Shown: positions 1-9,270, counted from the stretch's first letter. The stretch is DNA of 64,000 nt from Sinorhizobium sp. A49 (GCF_002002725.1 NZ_MUNW01000043.1:124001-188000); one strand, 5' to 3'. Made by a program: numbers and translations. Notes: generated by a model from the sequence alone, not told the origin.

Positions 1-345
1 GAACCGGCCGCAGACAATCACCACGCCGGGGCCGTCGGCAAGTTCGCGCACGCGCTTCTGCGTCAACGGCCTTCCGCGCGGGCTCATCAACAGTCGTGGG
101 CGATCGTCGTCCTTGGACACCGCGTCGATGGCGCGGGCGAGAACGTCAGGCTTCAACACCATGCCGGCGCCGCCGCCGGCCGGCGTATCGTCGACGGTGC
201 GGTGCTTGTCTTCAGCAAAGTCCCGGATCTGTACGGCATCGATCGACCACTGGCCGCGCTCCAGCGCTCGGCCGGAAAGCGAGGCGCCGAGATGTCCGGG
301 GAACATTTCGGGATAGAGCGTGAGTACCGTTGCGCGGAAGGACAT
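1..345 (-). CDS. trmD: tRNA (guanine-N1)-methyltransferase TrmD, N-terminal part
   Basis: TrmD methylates G37 at N1 in tRNAs that read CNN codons, using S-adenosylmethionine, and so prevents +1 frameshifting. The 115 visible residues begin [20 protein letters not shown] and carry the family's PAGGGAGM stretch and the start of the SPOUT knot ([11 protein letters not shown]). The gene runs off the left edge, so the C-terminal half is missing here. The ATG at 345 lies 11 bases after the rimM stop, consistent with the end of the ffh-aroQ-rpsP-rimM-trmD operon. Identification is by recognition of conserved sequence. Confidence 0.96.
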   Translation of the reverse strand, partial: MSFRATVLTLYPEMFPGHLGASLSGRALERGQWSIDAVQIRDFAEDKHRTVDDTPAGGGAGMVLKPDVLARAIDAVSKDDDRPRLLMSPRGRPLTQKRVRELADGPGVVIVCGRF

Positions 346-356
346 TGCCTTGCCGC

Positions 357-917
357 TCACTTGCGCTTGGCCGAAAACGGGCTGCCGGGCTCGTCCTTGT
401 CGTCGATGAGGCCAGCGGCCAGCGGATCGACCAGCATCTTTCCGCCCTCCAGATCGATCTCAAGGACCGACCATTCGGTGAAGGGAATGAGCACGGGGCG
501 CTTGCCCGGCCCCTTGAGCTCGAGCAGGTCGCCGGCACCGAAATCGAACACGCCGGTCACGGTGCCATAGCTCTTGCCGCTGCCATCAATGGCTTCCAGG
601 CCCTCGAGGTCGGCATAGAAGAATTCGTCTTCGTCGAGATCGTCATCGGGCAGATTGTCCCGATCGACGAACAGTTCGAGACCGTTCAGCGCCTCTGCGG
701 CGTTGCGGTCGTTGACGCCGCGAAACCGGACGACGACCACGTTCTTGGCCTCGCGGATTTCCAGCACCTCGAACACACGCCCGTCGGCGCTATGAAGATG
801 GCCATAGTCGCCGAGTGCCGTCGGGTCATCGGTGAAGGACTTGACCCTGACCTCGCCGCGCAGGCCTTGGGCCGCGCCGACAGTCGCCATCAGAACCGGG
901 TTTTCGAGTTTGCTCAT
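357..917 (-). CDS. rimM: 16S rRNA processing protein RimM
   Basis: RimM is a ribosome-associated factor for maturation of the 30S head near protein S19. The 186-residue product has an N-terminal RimM barrel ([20 protein letters not shown]) and a C-terminal PRC-barrel ([14 protein letters not shown], then [10 protein letters not shown]), a normal length for the family. I take the ATG at 917 ([11 protein letters not shown]) because homologues begin at this point. An adjacent in-frame ATG lies at 920, and the frame extends to 995, but that stretch is the inter-gene hairpin. It lies between rpsP and trmD, as in many bacteria. Confidence 0.96.
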   Translation of the reverse strand: MSKLENPVLMATVGAAQGLRGEVRVKSFTDDPTALGDYGHLHSADGRVFEVLEIREAKNVVVVRFRGVNDRNAAEALNGLELFVDRDNLPDDDLDEDEFFYADLEGLEAIDGSGKSYGTVTGVFDFGAGDLLELKGPGKRPVLIPFTEWSVLEIDLEGGKMLVDPLAAGLIDDKDEPGSPFSAKRK

Positions 918-955
918 CATCCGCATCCGTTTCGGGATTTCAGGGTGCACATAAC

Positions 956-991
956 GGAAAACGGGCGGCATGGAAATGCCGCCCGTTTTCC
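956..991 (-). terminator. Strong hairpin between rpsP and rimM, terminator-like
   Basis: A perfect 16-bp inverted repeat with a four-base loop (956-971 and 976-991) sits 18 bases after the rpsP stop. Read leftward, the 3' arm ends in CCGTTTTCC, a short and interrupted T-tract. It could be a partial Rho-independent terminator, or an mRNA-processing or stability hairpin, lowering rimM/trmD output relative to rpsP. The structure is seen directly; the effect is inferred. Confidence 0.6.
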
Positions 992-1009
992 TCATCCGTT
1001 TTGCGGATA

Positions 1010-1384
1010 TTATTCTGCGGCACCTTCGGCAGCAGCAGCAGCGGCGTCTTCGGCCTTCTGCTTGGCTTCAGCAGCGCGCTCCTGAGCCTTCTTGCCCGGC
1101 AGGCCCTTGTTCGGGTTGGCGCGAGCCGGACGCTGGGCGATACCAGCCTGGTCGAGGAAACGCAGAACGCGGTCGGTCGGCTGGGCGCCCTGGGCGATCC
1201 AGTGGCTGATGCGCTCGGCGTTCAGCTCGACGCGCTTTTCGTCGTCCTTGCCGAGCATCGGGTTCCAGGAGCCGATCTTCTCGAGGAAGCGGCCGTCACG
1301 CGGGCTGCGGGCGTCGGCAACGACGATCTGGTAGTAAGGACGCTTCTTGGAACCGCCACGGGCGAGACGAATTTTCAGTGCCAT
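1010..1384 (-). CDS. rpsP: 30S ribosomal protein S16
   Basis: A small-subunit protein needed for 30S assembly. The 124-residue product starts [22 protein letters not shown], the S16 signature, followed by [15 protein letters not shown]. The C-terminal tail (about residues 90-124) is rich in Ala, Glu and Lys, typical of alphaproteobacterial S16, which is longer than the E. coli protein. It lies 37 bases downstream of chorismate mutase in the same leftward operon. A strong hairpin follows immediately. Confidence 0.98.
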   Translation of the reverse strand: MALKIRLARGGSKKRPYYQIVVADARSPRDGRFLEKIGSWNPMLGKDDEKRVELNAERISHWIAQGAQPTDRVLRFLDQAGIAQRPARANPNKGLPGKKAQERAAEAKQKAEDAAAAAAEGAAE

Positions 1385-1421
1385 TTGAGTAACTCCTTGC
1401 AGGCTTTATTGACCGCTTCGT

Positions 1422-1757
1422 TCAAGCGGAATGGGTGGTGCCGACGGCGTCCGCGGACTGCGAGCGATCGGCGGCGATGGCTTCATGATGCCGGATGACT
1501 TCCTTGATGATGAAGTTCAGGAACTTCTCGGCGAAATCCGGATCCAGATTGGCATCCTTCGCCAGATGGCGAAGGCGTTCGATCTGGTATTCTTCGCGCG
1601 CCGGATCGGCCGGCGGCAGATTGTGCTTGGCCTTGAGAACGCCGACCGCCTGGGTGCAGCGGAACCGTTCAGCCAGCATGTGGACGAGCGCGGCATCGAT
1701 ATTGTCGATCGACTGCCGGTAACCCGCCAATTCTTGTTTGATCTCGGGATCAATCAT
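1422..1757 (-). CDS. Chorismate mutase, AroQ class
   Basis: Catalyses the Claisen rearrangement of chorismate to prephenate on the Phe/Tyr branch. The 111-residue single-domain, all-helical protein shows the AroQ pattern: an N-terminal helix with YRQSIDNIDAALVHMLAERF, then VGVLKAKHNLPPADPAREE and a C-terminal helix FLNFIIKEVIRHHE. The position between ffh and rpsP is the usual rhizobial arrangement. It ends 14 bases after the ffh stop in transcription order, so the two are co-transcribed. No prephenate dehydratase domain is fused to it. Confidence 0.93.
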   Translation of the reverse strand: MIDPEIKQELAGYRQSIDNIDAALVHMLAERFRCTQAVGVLKAKHNLPPADPAREEYQIERLRHLAKDANLDPDFAEKFLNFIIKEVIRHHEAIAADRSQSADAVGTTHSA

Positions 1758-1771
1758 CTCTTAAGCGATCC

Positions 1772-3331
1772 TCACTTCTTCTTCGGCAGGCCGGGAAGGC
1801 CGGGGAAACCGCCAAGGCCCGGAAGCTTGGCGCCGCCGAGACCGGGCAGGCCACCGCCGCCAAGGCCCGGCATGCCGCCTGGCTTGAGGCCGGCGGCTTC
1901 CGCCTGCTTCTGCAGCGCTTCGAGCTGCTTGGGATCGAGGCTCGACAGATCGGACATGCCGCCGCCGCCAAGGCCGCCGAGGCCCATCTTGCTGGCAAGA
2001 CCGCCCATCATCTGCTTCATCATCCCGCCTTTGCCCTTGCCCATCATCTTCATCATGTCCGCCATCTGGCGGTGCATCTTCAGAAGCTTGTTGATGTCGG
2101 CAGCATCCGTGCCGGAGCCGGCAGCGATGCGCTTCTTGCGGGAATGCTTGAGCATATCCGGGTTGGCGCGCTCGGCCTTGGTCATCGACGAGATGATGGC
2201 GATCTGGCGCCCGAACAGCTTGTCGTCGAGACCGGCCGAGGCCATCTTGTCCTTCATGCCGGCCATGCCGGGCATCAGGCCCATGATGCCGCCCATGCCG
2301 CCCATCTTCTGCATCTGGGCGAGCTGGTCGGCGAGATCGTTCAGGTCGAACTTGCCCTTGGCCATCTTGGCGGCCATGGCGGCCGCCTTTTCGGCGTCGA
2401 TGTTCTCGGCAGCCTTTTCGACCAGCGAAATGATGTCGCCCATGCCAAGAATGCGGTCGGCAACGCGGCGCGGGTGGAACTCTTCGAGTTCGCCCATCTT
2501 TTCGCCGACACCGATGAGCTTGATCGGCTTGCCGGTGACGGCGCGCATCGAAAGGGCAGCACCGCCGCGGCCGTCGCCGTCCATACGGGTGAGCACAAGG
2601 CCAGTGATGCCGACGCGTTCGTCGAAGTTGCGGGCGAGATTGACGGCGTCCTGACCGGTCAGCGCATCGGCGACCAGCAGGATTTCATGCGGATTGGACT
2701 TCCGCTTGATCTCCGCCATCTCGATCATCAGCGGTTCGTCGATATGGGTGCGACCGGCGGTGTCGAGGATGACGATGTCGTGGCCGCCGAGCTTGGCAGC
2801 CTGCACGGCGCGCGCGGCGATATCGGTCGGCGACTGGCCGGCAATGATCGGCAGCGTATCGACGCCGGTCTGGACGCCAAGCTGGCGAAGCTGTTCCTGG
2901 GCTGCCGGACGACGCGTGTCGAGCGAAGCCATCAGGACCTTCTTCTTGTCCCGCGTCTTCATCCGGCTGGCGATCTTGCCGGTGGTGGTCGTCTTGCCCG
3001 AGCCCTGCAGACCGACCATCATGATGACAACAGGTGCCGGCGCATTGAGGTCGATGGTGACGCCCTCGGAGCCCAGCATGTCGACCAGCTCGTCATGGAC
3101 GATCTTGACGACCATCTGGCCGGGCTTGATCGACTTCAGGATCTCGGCGCCAACCGCCTTCTCGCGAACCTTTTCAGTGAAGGAGCGCACGACATCGAGC
3201 GCGACGTCGGCTTCGAGCAACGCACGGCGAACCTCGCGAAGCGCCGCGGAAACATCTGCTTCCGACAATGCGCCGCGGCCGGTCAGTCCATTCAATATGG
3301 AACCAAGGCGGTCCTGGAGGCTTTCGAACAT
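1772..3331 (-). CDS. ffh: Signal recognition particle protein Ffh
   Basis: The SRP54-family GTPase binds 4.5S RNA and signal sequences of nascent membrane proteins and hands ribosomes to FtsY. The product has 519 residues. An N domain (about 1-90) is followed by the G domain with GLQGSGKTT (107-115), DTAGR and TRMDGDGRGG. The Met-rich M domain carries dense MADMMKMMGKGKGGMM runs, and the protein ends in a Gly/Leu/Pro-rich tail. I chose the ATG at 3331 (MFESLQDRLG), preceded by AAGGAAG. An in-frame extension to 3415 lacks family similarity. Its receptor gene ftsY lies at 7570. Confidence 0.98.
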   Translation of the reverse strand: MFESLQDRLGSILNGLTGRGALSEADVSAALREVRRALLEADVALDVVRSFTEKVREKAVGAEILKSIKPGQMVVKIVHDELVDMLGSEGVTIDLNAPAPVVIMMVGLQGSGKTTTTGKIASRMKTRDKKKVLMASLDTRRPAAQEQLRQLGVQTGVDTLPIIAGQSPTDIAARAVQAAKLGGHDIVILDTAGRTHIDEPLMIEMAEIKRKSNPHEILLVADALTGQDAVNLARNFDERVGITGLVLTRMDGDGRGGAALSMRAVTGKPIKLIGVGEKMGELEEFHPRRVADRILGMGDIISLVEKAAENIDAEKAAAMAAKMAKGKFDLNDLADQLAQMQKMGGMGGIMGLMPGMAGMKDKMASAGLDDKLFGRQIAIISSMTKAERANPDMLKHSRKKRIAAGSGTDAADINKLLKMHRQMADMMKMMGKGKGGMMKQMMGGLASKMGLGGLGGGGMSDLSSLDPKQLEALQKQAEAAGLKPGGMPGLGGGGLPGLGGAKLPGLGGFPGLPGLPKKK

Positions 3332-3643
3332 TCTCACTTCCTTCTTGTTTCCGATGGCATGGCAACTCGCCGGAAACGTGGGTTCCTCCGCCCGAAAAAC
3401 AAGGCGCAAAGCCAAAAACCACCCGAGGGCGCAACGCGCTGTCGGATGTTGACCTCCTGGCTCTCTTTATACCTTGACGGGGCCGGGTCGGTGGCTTCGA
3501 AGTCATCACTTGCGAAGGAATTTGCCGTGATAAACAGGAAAGCGGCCGAAAAGTCAAGAACGGCAGGCAAATCCGACCGCAGGGATTTCAGGCAAGGGCC
3601 GCGCCACGACGATCACGGCACCAATCGCGCGTGAAGACGGCAG
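3332..3643. other. Intergenic region upstream of ffh
   Basis: 312 bases between the leftward MarR gene and leftward ffh. It holds a plausible ffh promoter (3529-3557) and a leader of about 190 bases. I looked for 4.5S RNA here because ffh is adjacent, and did not recognise its conserved hairpin. No convincing coding region is visible; the open frames crossing it are extensions or shadows of ffh. Confidence 0.5.
3529..3557 (-). promoter_or_regulatory. Candidate ffh operon promoter
   Basis: On the minus strand CTTGAC/TTGACT (-35) is followed after 17 bases by TTTATC as a weak -10. The -35 matches the rhizobial housekeeping consensus CTTGAC well; the -10 matches poorly. No mapped start supports it. 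Confidence 0.3.
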
Positions 3644-4126
3644 TCATGAGCCTTCCTTTAGATCCGGTGCGCCGAGTTCGCGCGCCAGGTCTTCGAAGGC
3701 AGTCGCAACCCGCGTCATGACCCTGAGTGCCGCAACCACTTCGGTCTGGTTGATATCGCCCAGAACCGCGTGCAGCAATTCGAGTTCGCGCTGGTGGATT
3801 GCCGCAAACAGGTCGCGGCCGGCAACACTCGGCACACAGAAATAGGCACGCCGATGCTCCGGGTTCGGCTGCTTCTCCAGAAACCCCTTTGCCAGCAGGC
3901 CGACGACGATCCGCAGCACGAACTGTCGTTTCATCGACAATCGGCGCGCCGCCTCCGGCACCGTCAGCGGCTCCCCGCAGAGAAGCTCAAGCACAGCCCT
4001 TTCGGCAACGGAGATGCCCGACCCTTCCAGCATACGCTCGATCGAGCGATGCACATTGAGGTGGATCGGCCGAACCAGCTTGATGGCCTTGTAGAGACGT
4101 TCCTGTTTATCGAAGCGAACCTGCAT
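3644..4126 (-). CDS. MarR-family transcriptional regulator
   Basis: A 160-residue winged-helix protein. The core is ERAVLELLCGEPLTVPEAARRLSM (recognition region), then RQFVLRIVVGLLAKGFLEKQPNPEHRRAYF, which is the wing with the MarR D/E-H-RR motif. The inducing ligand is unknown. I prefer the ATG at 4126 (MQVRFDKQERLYKAI). A TTG at 4204 would add 26 residues but would run through the operator-like palindrome. The gene is divergent from the beta-lactamase-fold hydrolase at 4258, 131 bases away, so that gene is the obvious first target besides itself. Confidence 0.85.
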   Translation of the reverse strand: MQVRFDKQERLYKAIKLVRPIHLNVHRSIERMLEGSGISVAERAVLELLCGEPLTVPEAARRLSMKRQFVLRIVVGLLAKGFLEKQPNPEHRRAYFCVPSVAGRDLFAAIHQRELELLHAVLGDINQTEVVAALRVMTRVATAFEDLARELGAPDLKEGS

Positions 4127-4136
4127 AAGGAACAAT

Positions 4137-4151
4137 AGCAATTGAGTTGCT
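4137..4151. promoter_or_regulatory. Candidate MarR operator (AGCAA-N5-TTGCT)
   Basis: A perfect 5-bp inverted repeat with five-base spacer, extended imperfectly by ATAG/CTAT flanks, lies 10 bases upstream of the marR start codon and between two divergent genes. Arms, spacing and position fit MarR-type autoregulatory operators. Binding by this regulator is inferred. Confidence 0.5.
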
Positions 4152-4257
4152 CTATTCAAGAATTTCTTAAGCTCTGCACCTGCACCCTGTGATGGCGGCT
4201 TCAAAGCGCCTATCTTTTTTCATCGACAGCAACTGAACAATCGCCGAGAGAACGACG

Positions 4258-5271
4258 ATGCCGAAGGTCAATGCCTATTATCGGGGACCCATCTCCGATC
4301 ACTTCGACGGAACGCGATTCTTCAACCCCAACGGCCGGCAGCCTCGGGGCATGGCCGACCTTCTGCGCTGGCAGCTCGGCCGCGGCAAGGTGAAGTGGCC
4401 CACCCATTATCCGAGCCCCTTTCAGCAGGCAAAGCCGGAATTGAGCATCGAGGCCGCCCGCCTGCGGGTGACGATGGTGGGGCATGCGACACTGCTCATA
4501 CAGGTGCATGGCTTCAACATCCTGACCGACCCCGTCTGGGCGCACAGGGCGAGCCCCTTTGCCCTCATCGGCCCGGCACGATACAACGCGCCCGGCATCG
4601 AGATGGACGATCTGCCGCCGATCGACCTCGTGCTCGTCACCCACAACCACTACGACCACCTCGATCTCGACACGCTGGCATCGCTCAATGAGGAGCACAG
4701 TCCGCTGATCGTCACCCCGCTCGGCAACGACACGATCATCCGCCGCGCGGCCCCCGAGGCCAACATATCGGTTCTCGACTGGGGCGACCGGCTGGACCTG
4801 GAAGGCGAGCTCACGATCCATGCGGAGCCATGCCATCACTGGTCGGCGCGCGGCTCCGGCGATCGCCGCATGGCGCTGTGGGCGGCCTTCGTCATCGAAA
4901 CCCCTGTCGGCAAGATCTATCATGTTGGCGACACCGGCTTTCACGGCGGCATCAACTATCGCGCCGCCCGCGAAAAACATGGCGGCTTCCGCCTCGCCAA
5001 CCTGCCCTTCGGCGCCTACGAGCCGCGCTGGTTCATGCAGGACCATCACCAGAACCCGGAGGAGGCGGTCCAGGGCATGATCGACTGCGCCGCCGAACAT
5101 GTGGCGGGGCACCACTGGGGAACGTTCCGCCTGACCGACGAGGGCGTCGATGCTCCAGTGCGCGCCCTCGAGCAGGCGCTTGAGGAGGCCGAGATTGCGC
5201 CCACCCGCTTCCGGGCCCTGCGCCCCGGCGAAATCTTCGATGTGCCGCCCTCTCCACCCAGGGGCCAATGA
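4258..5271 (+). CDS. Metallo-beta-lactamase-fold hydrolase, NAPE-PLD/UlaG-like
   Basis: A 337-residue MBL-fold metallohydrolase. It has GHATLLIQ (75-82), the di-zinc motif T-H129-N-H131-Y-D133-H134, a later GEL..HAEPCHHWSARG segment, and VGDTGFHGG with a metal-binding aspartate. The overall layout resembles the family of N-acyl-phosphatidylethanolamine phospholipase D and bacterial UlaG-like proteins, but the substrate cannot be told from sequence. There is no signal peptide, so it is probably cytoplasmic. The start is supported by GAGAG ahead of the ATG. The divergent MarR gene suggests inducible expression. Confidence 0.85.
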   Translation: MPKVNAYYRGPISDHFDGTRFFNPNGRQPRGMADLLRWQLGRGKVKWPTHYPSPFQQAKPELSIEAARLRVTMVGHATLLIQVHGFNILTDPVWAHRASPFALIGPARYNAPGIEMDDLPPIDLVLVTHNHYDHLDLDTLASLNEEHSPLIVTPLGNDTIIRRAAPEANISVLDWGDRLDLEGELTIHAEPCHHWSARGSGDRRMALWAAFVIETPVGKIYHVGDTGFHGGINYRAAREKHGGFRLANLPFGAYEPRWFMQDHHQNPEEAVQGMIDCAAEHVAGHHWGTFRLTDEGVDAPVRALEQALEEAEIAPTRFRALRPGEIFDVPPSPPRGQ

Positions 5272-5377
5272 AGCCGGCACTGGGAAGCCGGCACTGGTAA
5301 TTTCCGGGCTTTTCCGCCATATACAGCCCGAATGAAGGGTGCCTCCGCTTGACGAGGCCGGTTTGGACAATCGCGAC

Positions 5378-6280
5378 ATGGCCGACAACGTGCAATTTGC
5401 CAGAATGAACGGGCTTGGAAACAAGATCCTGGTCGTCGACATGCGCGGCCGCCGTGACCGCGTGACGCCGCAGGCAGCCATCACGCTCAACGCGGACCCG
5501 GCCACCGCATTCGACCAGATCATGGCGATCCACGATCCGAAGGCTGCCGGCACCGACGCCTGGATCGATATCGTCAATTCCGACGGCTCGATGGCGCAGG
5601 CGTGCGGCAACGGTACCCGCTGCGTCGTTCAGGCGCTCGCCGCCGAAACCGGCAAGAAGGCGTTTCTCTTCCATACGGTTGCCGGCCTGCTCGAAGCCAA
5701 GGAAAACGACGACGGTACGATTTCCGTCGACATGGGCAAGCCACGCTTCGGCTGGAACGAGATCCCGCTGTCGGAAGAGTTTCACGACACACGCCGGATA
5801 GAACTGCAGATCGGCCCGATCGACAATCCCGTGCTGCACTCGCCCTCGGTTGCCTCCATGGGCAATCCGCACGCGATCTTCTGGGTCGACAACGACGTCT
5901 GGTCCTACGATCTCGAGCGTTTCGGGCCGCTGCTCGAAAACCACCCAATGTTCCCCGAGCGCGCCAATATCTCGATCGCCCGCGTTCTGTCGCGCAGCGA
6001 ACTGGACCTCAGAACCTGGGAGCGCGGCGCCGGCCTGACGCTCGCCTGCGGTTCTGCCGCCTGTGCGGCAGCCGTGAGCGGTGCCCGCACTGACCGCACC
6101 GATCGCAAGGTTGTCGTCAACGTGCCCGGCGGTCCGCTGGCGATCGAATGGCGCGACGACGACCATGTCGTCATGACCGGGCCTGCCGAATGGGAATGGT
6201 CGGGAACCGTCGATCCCGCGACCGGCGCCTGGCAGCGCGAAGAAACCCAACCGGGAACTGCCGAGGCCCGGGCGCTTTGA
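5378..6280 (+). CDS. dapF: Diaminopimelate epimerase
   Basis: Converts LL- to meso-diaminopimelate for lysine and peptidoglycan synthesis, without cofactor, using two cysteines. The 300-residue product shows [18 protein letters not shown] at its N-terminus and both catalytic cysteines: C76 in [10 protein letters not shown] and C224 in [10 protein letters not shown] take the ATG at 5378 ([12 protein letters not shown]), the start shared by rhizobial homologues; an in-frame GTG at 5339 would add 13 unconserved residues. Its stop overlaps the mtaB start by four bases, so the two are translationally coupled. Confidence 0.96.
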   Translation: MADNVQFARMNGLGNKILVVDMRGRRDRVTPQAAITLNADPATAFDQIMAIHDPKAAGTDAWIDIVNSDGSMAQACGNGTRCVVQALAAETGKKAFLFHTVAGLLEAKENDDGTISVDMGKPRFGWNEIPLSEEFHDTRRIELQIGPIDNPVLHSPSVASMGNPHAIFWVDNDVWSYDLERFGPLLENHPMFPERANISIARVLSRSELDLRTWERGAGLTLACGSAACAAAVSGARTDRTDRKVVVNVPGGPLAIEWRDDDHVVMTGPAEWEWSGTVDPATGAWQREETQPGTAEARAL

Positions 6281-7551
6281 GCGGCGTCGAGGTCATAACC
6301 TTCGGCTGCCGTCTCAATACCTACGAATCCGAAGTGATGCGGGCGGAAGCCGAAAAGGCGGGGCTGAACAACGCCATCCTCGTCAACACCTGCGCGGTGA
6401 CCGGCGAGGCCGTGCGCCAGGCGCGCCAAGCGATCCGCCGCGCCCGCCGCGACAACCCGCATGCCCGCATCATCGTCACCGGCTGCGCCGCCCAGACGGA
6501 AAAGGAAACCTTCGCCGGCATGGCCGAGGTTGATGCCGTACTCGGCAACGAAGAGAAGCTGAAAAGCGCCTCCTATCGCTCACTGCCCGATTTTGGCGTC
6601 TCGGCGGAAGAAAAGCTGCGCGTCAACGACATCATGAGCGTGCGCGCCACGGCGCCGCAGATGGTCAAGCATATCGACGGGCACGTGCGCGCCTTCATCC
6701 AGGTGCAGAACGGCTGCGATCACCGCTGTACCTTCTGCATCATCCCCTATGGCCGTGGCAATTCCCGCTCGGTGCCGATGGGTGCCGTGGTCGACCAGGC
6801 CAGAAAACTCGTCGAAGGCGGCTACAGCGAGATCGTGCTGACCGGCGTCGATGCGACGAGCTACGGTGCCGACCTGCCGGGAACCCCGACGCTGGGCCTG
6901 CTGGCAAAGACGCTCCTGAAACAGGTTCCGGATATCCGCCGCCTGCGCCTTTCCTCGATCGACGGCATCGAGGCCGACAGTCATCTGTTCGACCTGATTG
7001 CCGACGAAGCGCGTTTCATGCCGCATCTGCATCTGTCGCTGCAGCATGGCGACGACATGATCCTGAAGCGCATGAAGCGCCGCCATTCGAGCGCCGACGC
7101 CCGCGCGTTCACCGATCAGGTCCGGCGCCTTCGCCCCGAGATCAGCCTCGGCGCCGACATGATTGCCGGCTTCCCGACCGAAACCGAAGAGATGTTTGAA
7201 AACGCCGTGCGGCTTTCCGAGGATTGCGGCATCGCCCATCTGCACGTCTTTCCCTATAGCCCCCGTCCCGGCACGCCCGCCGCGCGCATGCCGCAGCTCG
7301 ACCGGGCGCTGGTCAAGGATCGCGCCGCCCGGCTTCGCGCCACGGGTGCCGCACTCCATGCCCGCCACCTCGACGGCATGGTCGGGAGCGAACAGACATT
7401 GCTGGTCGAAAACAACGGCCTCGCCCACACGGAAAATTTCACGCTCGTCGATGCCGCCGGCCTCAAACCCCGTGCGCTTGTGCCGGTCACGATCACCGGC
7501 CACAATGGCAAGCATCTGACGATGCAGGTAAAACAGATGGCTGCGGCCTGA
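6277..7551 (+). CDS. mtaB: tRNA t6A37 methylthiotransferase MtaB
   Basis: A radical-SAM enzyme that adds a methylthio group to t6A37 of ANN-decoding tRNAs. In 424 residues it has the N-terminal UPF0004 cluster cysteines C11 (FGCRLN), C39 (NTCAVTG) and C70 (TGCAAQ), the radical-SAM cluster C147-DHR-C151-TF-C154, and a C-terminal TRAM region (about 360-424). The start is the TTG at 6277, overlapping the dapF stop as TTGA; homologues begin at this [19 protein letters not shown] sequence. The arrangement of cysteines and TRAM points to MtaB rather than MiaB or RimO, though substrate assignment remains by family. Confidence 0.93.
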   Translation: MSGVEVITFGCRLNTYESEVMRAEAEKAGLNNAILVNTCAVTGEAVRQARQAIRRARRDNPHARIIVTGCAAQTEKETFAGMAEVDAVLGNEEKLKSASYRSLPDFGVSAEEKLRVNDIMSVRATAPQMVKHIDGHVRAFIQVQNGCDHRCTFCIIPYGRGNSRSVPMGAVVDQARKLVEGGYSEIVLTGVDATSYGADLPGTPTLGLLAKTLLKQVPDIRRLRLSSIDGIEADSHLFDLIADEARFMPHLHLSLQHGDDMILKRMKRRHSSADARAFTDQVRRLRPEISLGADMIAGFPTETEEMFENAVRLSEDCGIAHLHVFPYSPRPGTPAARMPQLDRALVKDRAARLRATGAALHARHLDGMVGSEQTLLVENNGLAHTENFTLVDAAGLKPRALVPVTITGHNGKHLTMQVKQMAAA

Positions 7552-7569
7552 CTCATGCGGAATCCCTGA

Positions 7570-9270
7570 ATGGCAATCGGTTTCATCAAGAAGATCTTCA
7601 ACTTCGGCAAGGGCACTGTCGAGGAAACCAAGCCGCAGGATGCCGCGCCGGAAGCGGAAGCCGCAGTCGCGGTTCCGGCCGAAGCATTGCCCGCGCCGGA
7701 GCCGGCTCCTTCCGAGGAGATCACCCCGATCGACGTGACTGGCGACGCGCCCGTTGCCGAGCAGCCCACGGCCGAAGAAACGGCCGAAGAGCTGCTTGAG
7801 CCCCTGTCGGATATCGAAGCTTTGCCGCTCGCCGTCGAGGACCCGATCCTGCCGGCAGAAATCGAGACAGCAGGCGGACCGGCATCGGACGAAGCGCGCA
7901 TCGATGAAACCGTCGTCAGCGAAGACGCGGCGGCACCCGTTGAAGCGGCGAAACCGGAACAACTGTCTCAGGCCGCGCAAGAAGCGCTCGACGCCTACGC
8001 TGCACTTCAGGAAACCGTGCCGGAAGAACCGCCGGTCGAACCGGAGGATATTGCTGAGCAGGAGGAACTCGCCGCCGCTGAACCGCAAACGGTCGACGCC
8101 GAAGAGAGCCGCACACCAACCGCCGATACCCCGCCGACCGACGAGGTGGTCGCCGCAAGCGACAGTGTTCCCGAGGCACCAGCCTCCGAGGCACCGGTTA
8201 TCGAAACACCGACGCTCGATGCACCCGTCGATGAAGAGCCAGCCCTCGAGCCTCCTGCCGCCGAAGCTGCTCCTGCCGCCAGCCTTCCGAAAGGCTTTGC
8301 GAGCGCTACCGAGCGCGCGAAGGAAGAGACCGTTGCAGCGCCGCAGGCCAAGCTCACCTGGTATCAGCGCCTGCGCCGCGGCCTTGCCCGCACCTCGTCG
8401 CAGCTGACCGGCCAGATCGCCAGCCTCTTTACCAAACGCAAGCTCGACGAGGCGACGCTGCAGGATCTGGAGGATCTGTTGATCCAGGCCGATCTTGGCG
8501 TCGAGACCGCCATGCGCATCACCGATACGCTCGCCTCAGAGCGCTACGGCAAGGATGTTTCCGGCGAGGACGTGTCGCGCATCATGGCCGGCGAAATCAC
8601 CAAGGTGCTGTCGCCCGTCGCCAAGCCGCTGGAACTCGACCTCAACCACAAGCCGCACGTCATTCTGGTGGTTGGCGTCAACGGCACCGGCAAGACCACA
8701 ACGATCGGCAAGCTCGCCGCCAAGCTGTCGGGCGCCGGCCTCAAGGTGATGCTCGCCGCCGGCGACACCTTCCGCGCCGCGGCGATCGAGCAGCTGAAGA
8801 TCTGGGCAGAGCGCACCAAGTCCGACATCGTCTCCTCCAAGCTCGGTGCGGATGCCGCAGGCCTTGCCTACGAGGCGTTCCAGCAGGCGCGCGAAAAGAA
8901 AGCCGACGTGCTGATCATCGACACCGCCGGCCGGCTGCAGAACAAGACCGAGCTGATGGCCGAACTGGAAAAGATCGTGCGCGTGCTCGGCAAGCTCGAT
9001 CCGGATGCGCCGCACACGGTGTTGCAGACGCTCGACGCCACCACCGGCCAGAACGCGCTGCAGCAGGTGGAGATCTTCCGCAACGTCGCCGGGGTCAGCG
9101 GGCTGATCATGACCAAGCTCGACGGCACGGCGCGGGGCGGCATTCTTGTCGCCATCTCGGCCAAGCACAAGCTACCGGTCTATTTCATCGGCGTCGGCGA
9201 AGGCATCGACGATCTCGAACCCTTCGAGGCCAAGGATTTCGCCGAGGCGATCGCGGGCGTCGCCGCCTGA
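7570..9270 (+). CDS. ftsY: SRP receptor FtsY
   Basis: The GTPase that receives Ffh-ribosome complexes at the inner membrane. The 566-residue protein starts with a short amphipathic stretch (MAIGFIKKIFNFGKG). A highly acidic Ala/Pro/Glu-rich A domain spans about 20-245, and the NG domain begins near LTWYQRLRRGL. G motifs are GVNGTGKTTTIGKLA (about 375), DTAGRLQNK and TKLDGTARGG. The A domain is unusually long with loose repeats of the type APV-EEPA-EPPA. It starts 18 bases after mtaB and likely belongs to the dapF-mtaB-ftsY operon. Confidence 0.97.
   Translation: MAIGFIKKIFNFGKGTVEETKPQDAAPEAEAAVAVPAEALPAPEPAPSEEITPIDVTGDAPVAEQPTAEETAEELLEPLSDIEALPLAVEDPILPAEIETAGGPASDEARIDETVVSEDAAAPVEAAKPEQLSQAAQEALDAYAALQETVPEEPPVEPEDIAEQEELAAAEPQTVDAEESRTPTADTPPTDEVVAASDSVPEAPASEAPVIETPTLDAPVDEEPALEPPAAEAAPAASLPKGFASATERAKEETVAAPQAKLTWYQRLRRGLARTSSQLTGQIASLFTKRKLDEATLQDLEDLLIQADLGVETAMRITDTLASERYGKDVSGEDVSRIMAGEITKVLSPVAKPLELDLNHKPHVILVVGVNGTGKTTTIGKLAAKLSGAGLKVMLAAGDTFRAAAIEQLKIWAERTKSDIVSSKLGADAAGLAYEAFQQAREKKADVLIIDTAGRLQNKTELMAELEKIVRVLGKLDPDAPHTVLQTLDATTGQNALQQVEIFRNVAGVSGLIMTKLDGTARGGILVAISAKHKLPVYFIGVGEGIDDLEPFEAKDFAEAIAGVAA

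Noticed and set aside
2072-3634. A 520-codon open frame antisense to ffh
   Set aside because: Ffh has all its GTPase motifs on the other strand; the antisense frame is a codon-bias shadow, rich in His, Asp and Arg.
3332-3643. Possible 4.5S (SRP) RNA beside ffh
   Set aside because: I looked for the conserved SRP RNA hairpin on both strands and did not recognise it; adjacency to ffh alone is not evidence.
5033-6250. A 405-codon open frame antisense to dapF
   Set aside because: DapF carries both catalytic cysteines; the shadow frame lacks a ribosome site and family features.
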